From Pseudoflavonifractor sp. MSJ-37 (lineage in GTDB: Bacteria; Bacillota; Clostridia; Oscillospirales; Oscillospiraceae), in assembly GCF_018917965.1 (NCBI RefSeq), contig NZ_JAHLPP010000006.1, positions 89,085 to 153,084 on the forward strand: a stretch of 64,000 nucleotides of DNA, read 5' to 3'. Within the stretch, counting starts at the first letter, position 1; each line of letters opens with the position of its first letter. Both the position numbers and the translations under genes were made by a program. Positions 34,665 through 43,100 of the stretch are shown piece after piece. The notes under the pieces were generated by a model. It saw only the letters and a program-made list of their open reading frames with translations. It was not told the DNA's origin and made no database searches.

Positions 34665-34692
34665 AAAAGACCCGCCGGATGGCGGGTCTTTT
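34665..34692 (+). terminator. Intrinsic terminator after the ABC exporter
   Basis: AAAAGACCCGCC, loop GGAT, GGCGGGTCTTTT: a perfect 12-bp stem ending in four T, 21 bases after the exporter stop. Confidence 0.88.
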
Positions 34693-34701
34693 GCTCAGCG
34701 T

Positions 34702-34879
34702 GTCGAAAAAATTCGACCCGCTTCTCAGAAATGGCAAAGCCATTTCTTCGATGGGATGCAGGCCGCCGCGCGCACTCGCTTTGCTCGCACACTAGCGGCC
34801 TGAAAAGAGTTTTTTCTGAGGCGCATGTCCTCAGAAAAAACGCCTTACATCTCATTCCGTCACCTGCGGGTGACGGAAT
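34702..34879. repeat. Cluster of perfect hairpins between converging genes
   Basis: The 367-base gap 34644-35010 contains, besides two terminators, five palindromic hairpins in a row. They are GTCGAA/TTCGAC (34702-34717), AGAAATGGC/GCCATTTCT (34727-34747), CAGGCCGC/GCGGCCTG (34759-34802), a 12-bp TTTTTTCTGAGG hairpin (34810-34840) and an 11-bp ATTCCGTCACC hairpin (34854-34879). No reading frame is credible. The arrangement resembles dispersed palindromic repeats of bacterial intergenic regions. Confidence 0.6.
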
Positions 34880-34935
34880 TCTGCGAGGCTCTTGCATCGC
34901 TCAACGTGAGGAATGACTTTTTTGACCGTCTGGCG

Positions 34936-34963
34936 AAAAGGCCCGCCGGATGGCGGGTCTTTT
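34936..34963 (-). terminator. Intrinsic terminator of the YbaK gene, near-copy of the one at 34665
   Basis: The same hairpin as at 34665-34692 with one substitution (AAAAGG for AAAAGA), 47 bases from the YbaK stop. It works in either direction because A and T runs flank it. Confidence 0.75.
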
Positions 34964-35010
34964 CCTGTATCTGTCGTATATTTAGGGGATACCGGGTGAG
35001 GCCCGGCCGC

Positions 35011-35496
35011 TCACTCCCCGTCCTTAGACACGTCCGCGAAGCGGGCGCGGGCCTGCTTGGCCAGAGCCTGGGGAGAGAGCTCCACCTGGGCACCGATCCG
35101 GCCGGCACTGACGACCATGGTCTCCAGCCCCTGCGCCCGCTCGTCCAGGAACGTCTTGAACGGCTTCTTCATCCCCAGCGGAGAACATCCCCCGTGGATA
35201 TACCCGGTCAGGGGCAGCAGCTCCGCCTGACGGATCATGGCCACAGACTTCTCCCCGGCGGCCTTGGCGGCGGCCTTCAGATCCAGCGTCCGCAGGACGG
35301 GGATCACGAACACATAGTGGTTTTTGGAGGCCCCCACCGTCACCAGCGTCTTGAACACCTGCCCGGGGTCCCGGCCGATCAGGCCGGCCACGGTGGCGCC
35401 GTCCACCGCCCCGTCCGGGGAGGCGTAGTGATGGGGCGTGTAGGGCACCTTCCGCTGGTCCAGCAGGCGCATCACGTTGGTCTTTTCTTCTGCCAT
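35011..35496 (-). CDS. ybaK: Cys-tRNA(Pro)/Cys-tRNA(Cys) deacylase, YbaK/EbsC family
   Basis: A 161-residue single-domain editing protein that hydrolyses mischarged Cys-tRNA(Pro). Family features: KTNVMRLLDQRKVPYTPHHY at the N-terminus, FKTLVTVGASKNHYVFVIPV, KSVAMIRQAELLPLTGYIHGGCSPLGMKK and an RIGAQVELSP tail. Length is typical. The ATG at 35496 is chosen because homologues start here; an ATG nine codons upstream is possible. It is monocistronic and convergent with the ABC exporter. Confidence 0.9.
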   Translation of the reverse strand: MAEEKTNVMRLLDQRKVPYTPHHYASPDGAVDGATVAGLIGRDPGQVFKTLVTVGASKNHYVFVIPVLRTLDLKAAAKAAGEKSVAMIRQAELLPLTGYIHGGCSPLGMKKPFKTFLDERAQGLETMVVSAGRIGAQVELSPQALAKQARARFADVSKDGE

Positions 35497-35673
35497 AGCG
35501 ATCCATTCCCTTCCTTGGGTCATCCTTGCATTTCCCCATCAACTGGGGTATGCTTGAAGCGAGCCTACGGGCTCATTTTCTGATATCTATCATACCATAC
35601 CACGATCGCCGCCCCGTTTCAAACAGATCGTTCCACCGGAGGCCGCCGCGGTGTGCAAAAGGAGCTGGACCAC

Positions 35674-36600
35674 ATGGACAAAGACTGGAGCGAGAAGCCG
35701 ATCGTATTGGTGGGGGCTGGGGCCCTGGGCATCCTCTTCGGGGAGAAGCTCACCGCCGCCTATGGCCGGGAGCGGGTGGCCTTCGCCGTGGACCCGGAGC
35801 GGGCCCGCCGCTACGCGGCCGCCGAGTTCACCTGCAACGACCGCCCCTGCGGCTTCCATTTTTTGACGGATATAGACACTTCCCCTAAGGCCGGCCTGCT
35901 GATCTTCGCCGTGAAGGCCACCGGGCTGGAGGCCGCTGCCGCGCTGGTGGAGCCGCTGGTAGGGCCGGACACGGTGATCGTCTCCACCCTGAACGGCGTG
36001 TCCAGCGAGGGGATCATCGGGGACGTCTGCGGGGCGGACAAGGTCCTCTACTGCGTGGCCAAGGGCATGGACGCGGTGCGGGAGGGCACTCATCTCCACT
36101 ACTCCTCTCCCGGCTGTCTCCTGCTGGGCGAGAAGGACCGGAGCCGCTCCCCCCGGCTGGCGGCGGTGGTAGCGCTGCTGGAGGGCGCTGGCATCGCCTG
36201 CGAAGAGCCGGCAGATATCCTCCACGCCCAGTGGAGCAAGCTGATGGTGAACACCGGGGTCAATCAGACCTGCGCCCTGTATGACATCCCCTACCGGGGC
36301 GTGCAGGTCCCCGGTGAAGCCCGGGACACCATGATCGCCGCCATGGAGGAGGTCCGGACGGTGGCCGCCGCCGAGGGCACGCCCATCACCGATGCGGAGC
36401 TGGCGGACTGGCTCAAGGTCATCGACGGCTTCGGCCCGGACAATATGCCCTCCATGCGGCAGGATATGCTGGCCCGCCGGCCCACGGAAGTGTCCCTCTT
36501 CGCCGGGACCATCCGGGCCCTGGGGAAAAAGCATCATATCCCCACCCCCGTAAACGACCGGCTCTGGACCGGGATCAGGACCGCAGAGGCCCAGTTCTAA
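35674..36600 (+). CDS. 2-dehydropantoate 2-reductase family (ketopantoate reductase)
   Basis: A 308-residue NADP-dependent reductase. The N-terminal Rossmann motif GAGALG is near residue 15 (IVLVGAGALGILFG), with FAVKATGLEAA following. The C-terminal helical domain has the conserved QWSKLMVNTGVNQTCALYDIPY. PanE makes pantoate for coenzyme A, but the family includes other 2-oxoacid reductases. The ATG at 35674 has AAAGGAG nine bases upstream; a GTG seven codons earlier lies before that site. It appears monocistronic. Confidence 0.85.
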   Translation: MDKDWSEKPIVLVGAGALGILFGEKLTAAYGRERVAFAVDPERARRYAAAEFTCNDRPCGFHFLTDIDTSPKAGLLIFAVKATGLEAAAALVEPLVGPDTVIVSTLNGVSSEGIIGDVCGADKVLYCVAKGMDAVREGTHLHYSSPGCLLLGEKDRSRSPRLAAVVALLEGAGIACEEPADILHAQWSKLMVNTGVNQTCALYDIPYRGVQVPGEARDTMIAAMEEVRTVAAAEGTPITDAELADWLKVIDGFGPDNMPSMRQDMLARRPTEVSLFAGTIRALGKKHHIPTPVNDRLWTGIRTAEAQF

Positions 36601-36767
36601 GGCAAATTTTCCACAGCAGGATCCGATCTTGTGGAAAAACAGCGCACCGGAAACACGGCTTCCAGCTTTGCTATGAATTGGTCCACATAACGGCGGCATC
36701 CCGCGGAAAAGCTATGTTCGGATCGCCCGATACGATCCGCAACAAAAAACGTAAGGAGATGCACGCT

Positions 36768-36965
36768 ATGTCTACCACTTCCAATCAGCCTTCCGTCCCC
36801 AGCGCCCGCGAGGCTCTGAACAAATTCAAGATGGAGGCCGCGTCCGAGGTGGGCGTGGACCTGAAGCAGGGCTATAACGGCGACCTGACCAGCCGTCAGG
36901 CCGGCTCCGTGGGCGGCCAGATGGTCAAGAAGATGATCGAGGCCTACGAGAACTCCATGAAGTAA
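36768..36965 (+). CDS. Small acid-soluble spore protein, alpha/beta type
   Basis: A 65-residue DNA-coating spore protein. It contains FKMEAASEVGVDL (the region cleaved by the germination protease in relatives) and the diagnostic SRQAGSVGGQMVKKMIEAYE. Its presence shows the organism can form endospores. AAGGAG lies nine bases before the ATG at 36768; an ATG three codons earlier touches that site and is less likely. It should be transcribed in the forespore by sigma-G, but I could not identify a convincing box. Confidence 0.92.
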   Translation: MSTTSNQPSVPSAREALNKFKMEAASEVGVDLKQGYNGDLTSRQAGSVGGQMVKKMIEAYENSMK

Positions 36966-36998
36966 CGCATCCCCAGACACGATCTTCGCGTGAAACGA

Positions 36999-37032
36999 GA
37001 GCCGGACGACATCCCCCGATGTCGTCCGGCTC
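36999..37032. terminator. Terminator hairpin, repeat type GAGCCGGACGRCATC (copy 1)
   Basis: A perfect 15-bp stem with a CCCC loop lies between the spore-protein gene and the converging lipoprotein gene. On the minus strand it is followed by TCGTTT. It is nearly identical to the hairpin at 39154-39187. Confidence 0.75.
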
Positions 37033-37104
37033 AAGCTGTCGAGAGACCCGACCGCATATTTTTTCGGCTGTCTGAGACAAGGCCGTTCCGGCCTTATGAC
37101 AAGC

Positions 37105-38589
37105 TCATATGTTGAGCATGACTTCTCCCGTCTCATAATTTACCAGTGCGTAATGGTCCTCCCAAGTCTCGTCGGTGTACTGGAGGACCAAGTTGCCGTC
37201 TACCAGTTGGACCCCGCCGACATCCTCCACATCGGCAATGAGGTTCGCTGTCCACTGGATAGCACCATCCAGGCCGGACTTCACGATCCCATCCGATCTG
37301 CTTGCCGATACCATCAACACACCGTCCTCAAATTTGCGGATCGCCATCCGTGCGCCCACATAGGCCGGAGCAAAGGTATCCTCTCCCGTCTCAGTGTTGA
37401 TAACATAGAGCTGATTATTCGCCACAAGATAGATGTTGTTCTTCGTGTAGTCGTAGACCGCACTGGTGGTTTCCTCAAACTCCCGCTCCCAAACTTTATG
37501 CAGGTCCTTATCGTAGTACCCCAGCTTCAACGCTTCCAGGCTGGTGTCATAGGTAAATACGAAGTAGTGTTCAAAGTCCGCAGAGAACTCCACGCAGCGC
37601 CGGATGGTATCGTTGAACACTGGATCCTTGGCGTCGATGATCTCGCCTCCGTCTTTTGCGAACAGAAATTTCGTAAAGTTTGCGTTGCTCTGATCTTCCA
37701 GTTCTACGGTATAATACGGAAGACTGTCACTGAGGTCATAGCCGAATTCCGCCGCACTCTCCTCCGCCTCCTCGAGGGAGTAATAATTCCCTCCTCCAGT
37801 GGTATTCAAAAGAAGCAGCGCCGTCTCCTCAGTGAAGTCGTCCAAGGCCGCCTTGCGGAATTCAATGTCATGGAAAATCGTTTTTGCTACCGTCTTGACA
37901 GTGGCAGCATCAAATCGCTCGCTGATGATGATCCCAGCATCCTCCGCCGCCTGATTCGCATGGTACACATTCACACAGGGGATGGTGTACGACGTCCCAT
38001 CGATGTCCACCGTCTCTACTCCGGTATAGCGGCCATAGCCCATGAGCACGTCATTCTCCATATACCACCCCGCCGGATCCGTTTTGCCCCGCAGGACGAT
38101 ATACTGTCCGCCGTACATCTGCTTATAAGCTTCCTCATCATAGGCCATCCCATAAGGGACCACGTTTGCCCAAATCACAATCTCATAGTTATCTTCATCC
38201 ATAGAAAGGACTTTGATGACTGCACCGTAAACAGAGACCTGCGCCCCCTGAAAGAGATCAGGATAGCGGCGCATAAATTCGTAATCGGTCAGCTGTAAAT
38301 AGTCCTCGTCAAAATATTCAATGACCGCCTTCTGTTCGTCGGTCAGCTCTACCGTGCTGGAATCGACCTTGATGTTCTTCAATCCCATTGCGGTATCATT
38401 TTCCGGCGAGCTGTTATCTTTTTCCCGATCCCCCAGCGGCTTGCTGAACTCGTCGCTCTGCGTGCTGTCTGCGGTGCTGGAGTCGTTCCCGACGCCGGAT
38501 GAACAGCCGGCACAGGATACCGCCATCGTCAGACATAACAGTGCAGTCCCCAGCCGTCTGATCCGCCAGTCTAAGTTCCGGTCTTCCAT
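37105..38589 (-). CDS. Large hypothetical lipoprotein
   Basis: A 494-residue secreted protein with a lipobox (TMAVSCAGCSS, Cys near 29) and a Ser/Thr/Asp-rich linker (SSTADSTQSDEFSK). The middle region (about 90-290) has VYGAVIKVLSMDEDNYEIVIWANVV and an OB-like pattern. The C-terminal region has repeated beta strands (AVYDYTKNNIYLVANNQLYVINTETGE) reminiscent of a PQQ-type propeller. No family is recognised. The ATG at 38589 has GGGAGG about 11 bases upstream; the frame is open 39 codons further. The DNA is visibly lower in GC than its neighbours, suggesting transfer. It is divergent from an XRE regulator. Confidence 0.65.
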   Translation of the reverse strand: MEDRNLDWRIRRLGTALLCLTMAVSCAGCSSGVGNDSSTADSTQSDEFSKPLGDREKDNSSPENDTAMGLKNIKVDSSTVELTDEQKAVIEYFDEDYLQLTDYEFMRRYPDLFQGAQVSVYGAVIKVLSMDEDNYEIVIWANVVPYGMAYDEEAYKQMYGGQYIVLRGKTDPAGWYMENDVLMGYGRYTGVETVDIDGTSYTIPCVNVYHANQAAEDAGIIISERFDAATVKTVAKTIFHDIEFRKAALDDFTEETALLLLNTTGGGNYYSLEEAEESAAEFGYDLSDSLPYYTVELEDQSNANFTKFLFAKDGGEIIDAKDPVFNDTIRRCVEFSADFEHYFVFTYDTSLEALKLGYYDKDLHKVWEREFEETTSAVYDYTKNNIYLVANNQLYVINTETGEDTFAPAYVGARMAIRKFEDGVLMVSASRSDGIVKSGLDGAIQWTANLIADVEDVGGVQLVDGNLVLQYTDETWEDHYALVNYETGEVMLNI

Positions 38590-38686
38590 GATATATCGTC
38601 CTCCCAGTTTCAATCCGTCGGTCAAAGCGCTTTCGCTTTTTCGCAAATGGCATGATTTTGCCTCTTCCACCCGTGTCATATCTATA

Positions 38687-38715
38687 AGTATAATATATAT
38701 CTCCATAAATGTAAA
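38687..38715 (-). promoter_or_regulatory. Promoter of the large lipoprotein gene
   Basis: On the minus strand TTTACA (38715-38710), a 17-base spacer and TATACT (38692-38687) form a near-consensus promoter in an AT-rich stretch, about 100 bases upstream of the gene. Confidence 0.75.
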
Positions 38716-38767
38716 TACCGGACGCCTTCTTTGCTAAAGTTATTAAAAATGGCTACGAGGTATTTTT

Positions 38768-39067
38768 ATGGATATCGGGCACCGGATCATCGAACTGCGC
38801 GAGGTAAAGGGTTGGAGCACCAATCGGCTGGCCAATCTGTGCGGACTGTCACAGAGCTTCCTGCGCTCTGTAGAACTGAATGAAAAGGGGATCTCCGTGG
38901 AGAATCTGGCACTGCTATGCGAGACGCTTGGAATTTCGCTTCGGGATTTTTTCGATGTCCCCCAGGCCGACGCCCAACTGGATCAGGACCTGTGCCGCCA
39001 GATCTCCGCTCTGACCACGGCGCAGAAGCAGGCGCTGGAGGCCTTGCTTCGGAGTTTTCAGATATGA
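38768..39067 (+). CDS. XRE-family helix-turn-helix regulator
   Basis: A 99-residue protein. The HTH spans about residues 6-60: GHRIIELREVKGWSTNRLANLCGLSQSFLRSVELNEKG, then ISVENLALLCETLGISLRDFF. A short helical tail (ALTTAQKQALEALLRSF) may dimerise. It faces away from the lipoprotein gene across a shared AT-rich promoter region, so it may control that gene; this is context inference. The start follows an ACGAGG site. Confidence 0.82.
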   Translation: MDIGHRIIELREVKGWSTNRLANLCGLSQSFLRSVELNEKGISVENLALLCETLGISLRDFFDVPQADAQLDQDLCRQISALTTAQKQALEALLRSFQI

Positions 39068-39143
39068 GACAGAGGACTCCGGGGAGAGCCTCTCCGTTTC
39101 CGCCTGTGCGTACTCGTCTGAGCCTGTGAGCTTGCATCTTGAC

Positions 39144-39187
39144 TGAAAAACGAGAGCCGGACGGCATCCTCCGATGCCGTCCGGCTC
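39144..39187 (-). terminator. Terminator of the pilus operon, repeat type (copy 2)
   Basis: A 15-bp stem (39154-39168 with 39173-39187), followed on the minus strand by TCGTTTTTC, 27 bases after the pilB stop. Compared with copy 1 at 36999, one stem pair changes from A-T to G-C on both arms. Confidence 0.88.
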
Positions 39188-39213
39188 TTCTCATGCCGTT
39201 CTATCGAACTCAG

Positions 39214-40896
39214 TCAGTTGTAGCACGCCACCTTCAGCAGCTCCTCCGGAGTGGTGATGCCCTGGGCCACCAGGGCCAGGCCCTGCTCCTTCAGGCTCCG
39301 CATCCCCTGCTCCCGCCGGGCGTAGGCCTCGATCTCCTCCACGTCGGCGCCCTTGCTGATCATCCGGCGGATCGTCCGGTCGATCGTCACGATCTCGTGG
39401 ATCGCCAACCGGCCCCGGTAGCCGGTGCCGTTGCACTGGGGACAGCCCGTGCCCCGGTGGACCGTGTGGATGTCCGGGCCAAGAAGGACCTGCTCCTGGG
39501 GCGTGGGCTCCACCTCTTCCGCACAGTGGGGGCAGACCTTGCGGACCAGACGCTGGGCCACCAGGCCCACCAGCGAGTTGGCGATCAGATAGCTGTCCAC
39601 GCCCATGTCCTGGAGGCGGACGATGCTGGAGATGGCGTCGTTGGTGTGCAGGGTGCTGAGCACCATGTGGCCGGTGATGGCCGCCCGGACGGAGATGCTG
39701 GCGGTCTCGCCGTCGCGGGTCTCGCCCACCATGATGATGTCCGGGTCCTGCCGCAGGAGGGCCCGCAGGCCCATCTCGAAGGTCAGGCCCGCCACCGGGT
39801 TCACCTGGGTCTGGTTGATGAGGGGCACGTTCTTCTCCACCGGGTCCTCGATGGTGGAGATGTTCACCTGCCGCCGGGACAGATGCTCCAGCACCATGTA
39901 CAGGGTGGTGGACTTGCCGGAGCCGGTGGGGCCGGTGATGTAGATGATCCCATTGGGGGCGTTGAGCATGGGCACGAACTTCTGCCAGGTCTCCTCGTTC
40001 ATGCCGAAGTGCTCGGCATAGTCCACATGGCCGGCGGTGGCCAGCACGCGGAGCACCGCCTTCTCGCCGAACACGGTGGGCAGGATGGAGACACGGATGT
40101 TCACCGCCGTGCCGTCGTTGGTGCGGATCCGGAAATGCCCGTCCTGAGGGAGCCGCCGCTCGGCGATGTCCAGGTCGGACATGATCTTGATGCGGGCGAT
40201 CAGGGGCTGGTGGATGCTCCGCTGGAGGGTCACATAGTCCACGATCGCGCCGTCTAGGCGCATCCGCACCCGGGTCTGGGTCTCATAGGGCTCGATATGC
40301 ACGTCGCTGGCGCCGGTGGTCACGGCCCGGTCCAGCAGGCTGTTCAGCAGCTTGATGACCGGGGCCTCGGGATCGCCGCCCGCGCTCTCCTCCAGCTCCA
40401 ACAGCTCCATGTCGTTCTGGGCGAAGCCCTTGTTGGCGTCCCGCGCGGCCCGGCGGGCCCCCACCTCGGAGTAGTAGTAGTTGATCGCCCGGCGGAGGGG
40501 CCCCCGCTCGCTGAGCCGGGGGGACACGGAACAGCCGGTGAGCTGCCGCACCTCCTCCAGCGCGAAGTAGTTCAGAGGATCGTTGGTGACCACCACCAGA
40601 TCCTGACCGGAACGGCTCACCGCCAGCAGATCCTGCTTCTCCGCCAGCTCCCGGGGGATCAGCGCCACGGCATCCAGATCCACGCTGAGCTGGCCCACGT
40701 TCACGATCTCCAGCCCCAGACGGGCGGCCAGCGCCTCCAGCACCTGGGACTCAGTGACGAAGCCCAGCTCGATCAGGATCTGGCCCACCCGCATCTCCCG
40801 GTGCTCCTTCTGATAGGCCAGGGCCTGGTCCATCTGGGCCTCGTCGATATAGCCCCGCTCCATCAGGATCTCACCGATCCGCAGGTTTTTGCTCAC
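39214..40896 (-). CDS. pilB: Type IV pilus assembly ATPase PilB with MshEN c-di-GMP-binding domain
   Basis: A 560-residue extension motor. Residues 6-29 (RIGEILMERGYIDEAQMDQA...) and 36-59 (RVGQILIELGFVTESQVLEA...) match the paired MshEN motif known to bind c-di-GMP. The ATPase core has Walker A GPTGSGKST at 322-330, the Asp box TIEDPVE near 348, Walker B LLRQDPDIIMVGE, and a four-Cys zinc site (CPHC and CPQC). It hydrolyses ATP at the cytoplasmic base of PilC. Last gene of the pilus operon; its start overlaps the stop of the PilO-like gene by four bases. Confidence 0.92.
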   Translation of the reverse strand: MSKNLRIGEILMERGYIDEAQMDQALAYQKEHREMRVGQILIELGFVTESQVLEALAARLGLEIVNVGQLSVDLDAVALIPRELAEKQDLLAVSRSGQDLVVVTNDPLNYFALEEVRQLTGCSVSPRLSERGPLRRAINYYYSEVGARRAARDANKGFAQNDMELLELEESAGGDPEAPVIKLLNSLLDRAVTTGASDVHIEPYETQTRVRMRLDGAIVDYVTLQRSIHQPLIARIKIMSDLDIAERRLPQDGHFRIRTNDGTAVNIRVSILPTVFGEKAVLRVLATAGHVDYAEHFGMNEETWQKFVPMLNAPNGIIYITGPTGSGKSTTLYMVLEHLSRRQVNISTIEDPVEKNVPLINQTQVNPVAGLTFEMGLRALLRQDPDIIMVGETRDGETASISVRAAITGHMVLSTLHTNDAISSIVRLQDMGVDSYLIANSLVGLVAQRLVRKVCPHCAEEVEPTPQEQVLLGPDIHTVHRGTGCPQCNGTGYRGRLAIHEIVTIDRTIRRMISKGADVEEIEAYARREQGMRSLKEQGLALVAQGITTPEELLKVACYN

Positions 40897-41615
40897 GATA
40901 CCGTCTCCTCTCCGTCATCCACGCACATATAGAGTTCCATCGTACAGGTGATGCGTTCCGTGGTCAGGGGGACCGCGCTGTCCGCGATATAGGCGGCCTC
41001 GCTGACCTGGAAGGACGTGACACGCAGCTTCACCCCCGCCGCCGCCGTGCGGTCCAGGAAGCTCAGCCACTGCTCCATGCCGCCCCGGGCGCCCAGAGTA
41101 GCGGTGCCGATGTACACATACCGGGGATCCGCCGGGGCCTGAGCCTGAGTCCCGCCGTCCGTGGTCCCGTCCTCCGCGGCGGACGTGTCATCCTCCACGG
41201 AAGCGGACTGGACCGTCTGGTCCGCCGCGTCCGCCCCGCCGGGGACGTAGGCCGCCGCCGTGCCGGGGGCGGGCTCCGTCAGGTCCAGCGTCTCCGGGAA
41301 GAGCCCGCTGGCCAGCTCCAGCTCGGTGATGATGTCGTCTATCTGCCGGGTCTCCAGCTTCGTCCGGTAGAAGGGCTGGCTCACCTCGTCCCGCCGGGCC
41401 TCGTTCTGGGCGATCGTATCGTCGATCGTGTCCAGCAGGGCGATCTGCTCCTCCCACTCCTGCCGCTGGGCGGTCACGTCGGCCAGCTGGGACTCCAGCT
41501 CCTCCCGCCAGTCCAGAGCGGGCAGGATCAGGAAGCGGACGCTGACGGCCACCGCCGCCAGGATCAGCACCAGCCGCAGGAGCCGCTTGTCCCGCTCGGT
41601 CACTGTCAGCTTCAT
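40893..41615 (-). CDS. PilO-like pilus alignment protein
   Basis: A 240-residue bitopic protein: a short cytoplasmic start, one membrane helix (LLRLVLILAAVAVSVRFLILPAL), a coiled coil (about 35-85, ELESQLADVTAQRQEWEEQIALLDTI), a low-complexity acidic/Ala linker and a ferredoxin-like C-terminal part. This is the layout of PilO/GspM. It overlaps PilN-like and PilB genes by ATGA junctions, supporting a stoichiometric PilMNO-type platform. Confidence 0.72.
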   Translation of the reverse strand: MKLTVTERDKRLLRLVLILAAVAVSVRFLILPALDWREELESQLADVTAQRQEWEEQIALLDTIDDTIAQNEARRDEVSQPFYRTKLETRQIDDIITELELASGLFPETLDLTEPAPGTAAAYVPGGADAADQTVQSASVEDDTSAAEDGTTDGGTQAQAPADPRYVYIGTATLGARGGMEQWLSFLDRTAAAGVKLRVTSFQVSEAAYIADSAVPLTTERITCTMELYMCVDDGEETVS

Positions 41616-42205
41616 GACGCCGCCTCCTCTCCCCCGTCCTTGGCCGCCAGCGTACAGCTCAGGCTCAGGATATAGGTCCCATCGTCGTACTCATAGCCGG
41701 TGTAGCGCACCGTGTCGAAGAGCCCCGTGTCCTGGAGGCTCAGCACATAGCCGGGGATGTCGATGACCTGGGCGCTCCGGGCCTCGAAGGACAGCAGGCC
41801 GCTGGCCGCATCATAGCCGGTCAGCGCCATGTCCACCTGGGCCCCGCCGGCGGCCCGGATCTGGGCCACCAGCGCGCGGTCCACCCGGGGATAGGTGTCC
41901 AGCGCGCCGGTCAGGGCCTCTACCTCCTGGATGTCCTGGAGGACGCCCTCGTTATACGCCTGCTTCTGCCGGGACTCGTAGTACTGATCCATGACCTGCG
42001 GGTCGCTGAGCCAGTCCAGCGTCTCGCTGATCTGGCCGCTGAGGCCCCGGTCGCCCAGCAGGATGCCGCCCCAGACCGCCAGCCCGATCACCGCCAGGAT
42101 CAGGCCTGGCGTGTACCAGGCGTGGATCAGGTCCGGCCCCGTCCGGCGATGGGTCGTTTTGCGGTAGACCCTCAGCAGGTCCAGCTCTTTTTGTTTGTTC
42201 GCCAC
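41612..42205 (-). CDS. PilN-like pilus assembly protein
   Basis: A 197-residue bitopic protein with a cytoplasmic N-terminus (ANKQKELDLLRVYRK), one membrane helix near 35-55 (PGLILAVIGLAVWGGILLG) and an extracellular part with helical then beta character, as in PilN. The GTG at 42205 is preferred because AGAGGGGG lies about seven bases upstream; another GTG three codons earlier overlaps that site. It is between PilM-like and PilO-like genes. Confidence 0.7.
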   Translation of the reverse strand: MANKQKELDLLRVYRKTTHRRTGPDLIHAWYTPGLILAVIGLAVWGGILLGDRGLSGQISETLDWLSDPQVMDQYYESRQKQAYNEGVLQDIQEVEALTGALDTYPRVDRALVAQIRAAGGAQVDMALTGYDAASGLLSFEARSAQVIDIPGYVLSLQDTGLFDTVRYTGYEYDDGTYILSLSCTLAAKDGGEEAAS

Positions 42206-42220
42206 TGTACACACCCCCTC

Positions 42221-43075
42221 TCAGCGGATCATGGCGCCGGCGCAGTCCAGCCAGTCGCCCAGCGCCTCCCCCGCCGGCAGGGCGCGGAAGGGCCCCTGCT
42301 CCGGCAGGGGGGCGACGCTCAGGCCCAGGCCCTCGATGCCCGGGCGGCAGACCTCCAGCAGGTCCTTGTCCCCGCCCGCCAGATAGACCGTGCCGATGGA
42401 ATGGCCCGTCCGGCCGGTGGTCTGGAACTGCATGGTGCCCGACACGTTCCGGGCGATCTCGGTGCCGAAGTCCAGGGTCCCCGGCTCGCTGAAGATCCGG
42501 CTCCGGCTGGACCAGCGGTAGGCGCCGTCCTCGATCAGCACGGACAGCACGCTGGCCTCCTCGAAGCACAGCCACAGGCAGGTCTGCCCCGCCATCTCCG
42601 GCATGGACCGGATCAGCTTCAGATAGCCCGCCAGAGGCACTGTCACACTGGCCAGGGCGATGCCCTGCTCCCGGAACAGGTCCAGATAGCCCTCCAGCAC
42701 CTCCCGGCGGCAGGAGGCGCACAGGAGGCGCAGATGTCCCTCGCTGTCCCGGCCCAGGGGGACGTAGTCCGCCACCACCGGATCCGGGTCCCGGCCCTGC
42801 ATCTCATGGCCTACCAGCTCCACCAGCTGTTTCTCCGACATATCCGGGGCGCTGATGGTGCGCACGGCGGCCGCCGTATCCGGCAGGACCAGCGTCACGC
42901 CCTTCCGGGGCAGGCCGTGGGCCGTCCACAGTTCCGCCAGGACCGGGGCCCAGCCCTCGGGTCCGGCCTGCTTCACCGGGGCGCTGTAAGCCGCCCGGAT
43001 GGACGGCCGGGGCCCGGCCTTGCCCACCGTCACTTGGATGCGCTCCTCCCGGAGCGCCACGACGATATTCTCCAT
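42221..43075 (-). CDS. PilM-like actin-fold protein
   Basis: A 284-residue soluble protein. Segments such as KGVTLVLPDTAAAVRTISAPDMSEKQLVELVGHEM and QGIALASVTVPLAGYLKLI resemble the PilM/GspL cytoplasmic actin-like domain, which binds the N-terminus of PilN. Similarity is weak by eye, and the call leans on its position before PilN- and PilO-like genes. It is 25 bases downstream of pilC. Confidence 0.62.
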   Translation of the reverse strand: MENIVVALREERIQVTVGKAGPRPSIRAAYSAPVKQAGPEGWAPVLAELWTAHGLPRKGVTLVLPDTAAAVRTISAPDMSEKQLVELVGHEMQGRDPDPVVADYVPLGRDSEGHLRLLCASCRREVLEGYLDLFREQGIALASVTVPLAGYLKLIRSMPEMAGQTCLWLCFEEASVLSVLIEDGAYRWSSRSRIFSEPGTLDFGTEIARNVSGTMQFQTTGRTGHSIGTVYLAGGDKDLLEVCRPGIEGLGLSVAPLPEQGPFRALPAGEALGDWLDCAGAMIR

Positions 43076-43100
43076 GCTTACTCCTTCTCTCTCCCGGCGG

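Noticed and set aside
36605..36637. TTTTCCACA/TGTGGAAAA inverted repeat after the ketopantoate reductase gene as a terminator.
   Set aside because: The stem is real, but there is no T tract on the plus strand after it. It is too weakly supported to list, though it may end the upstream transcript.
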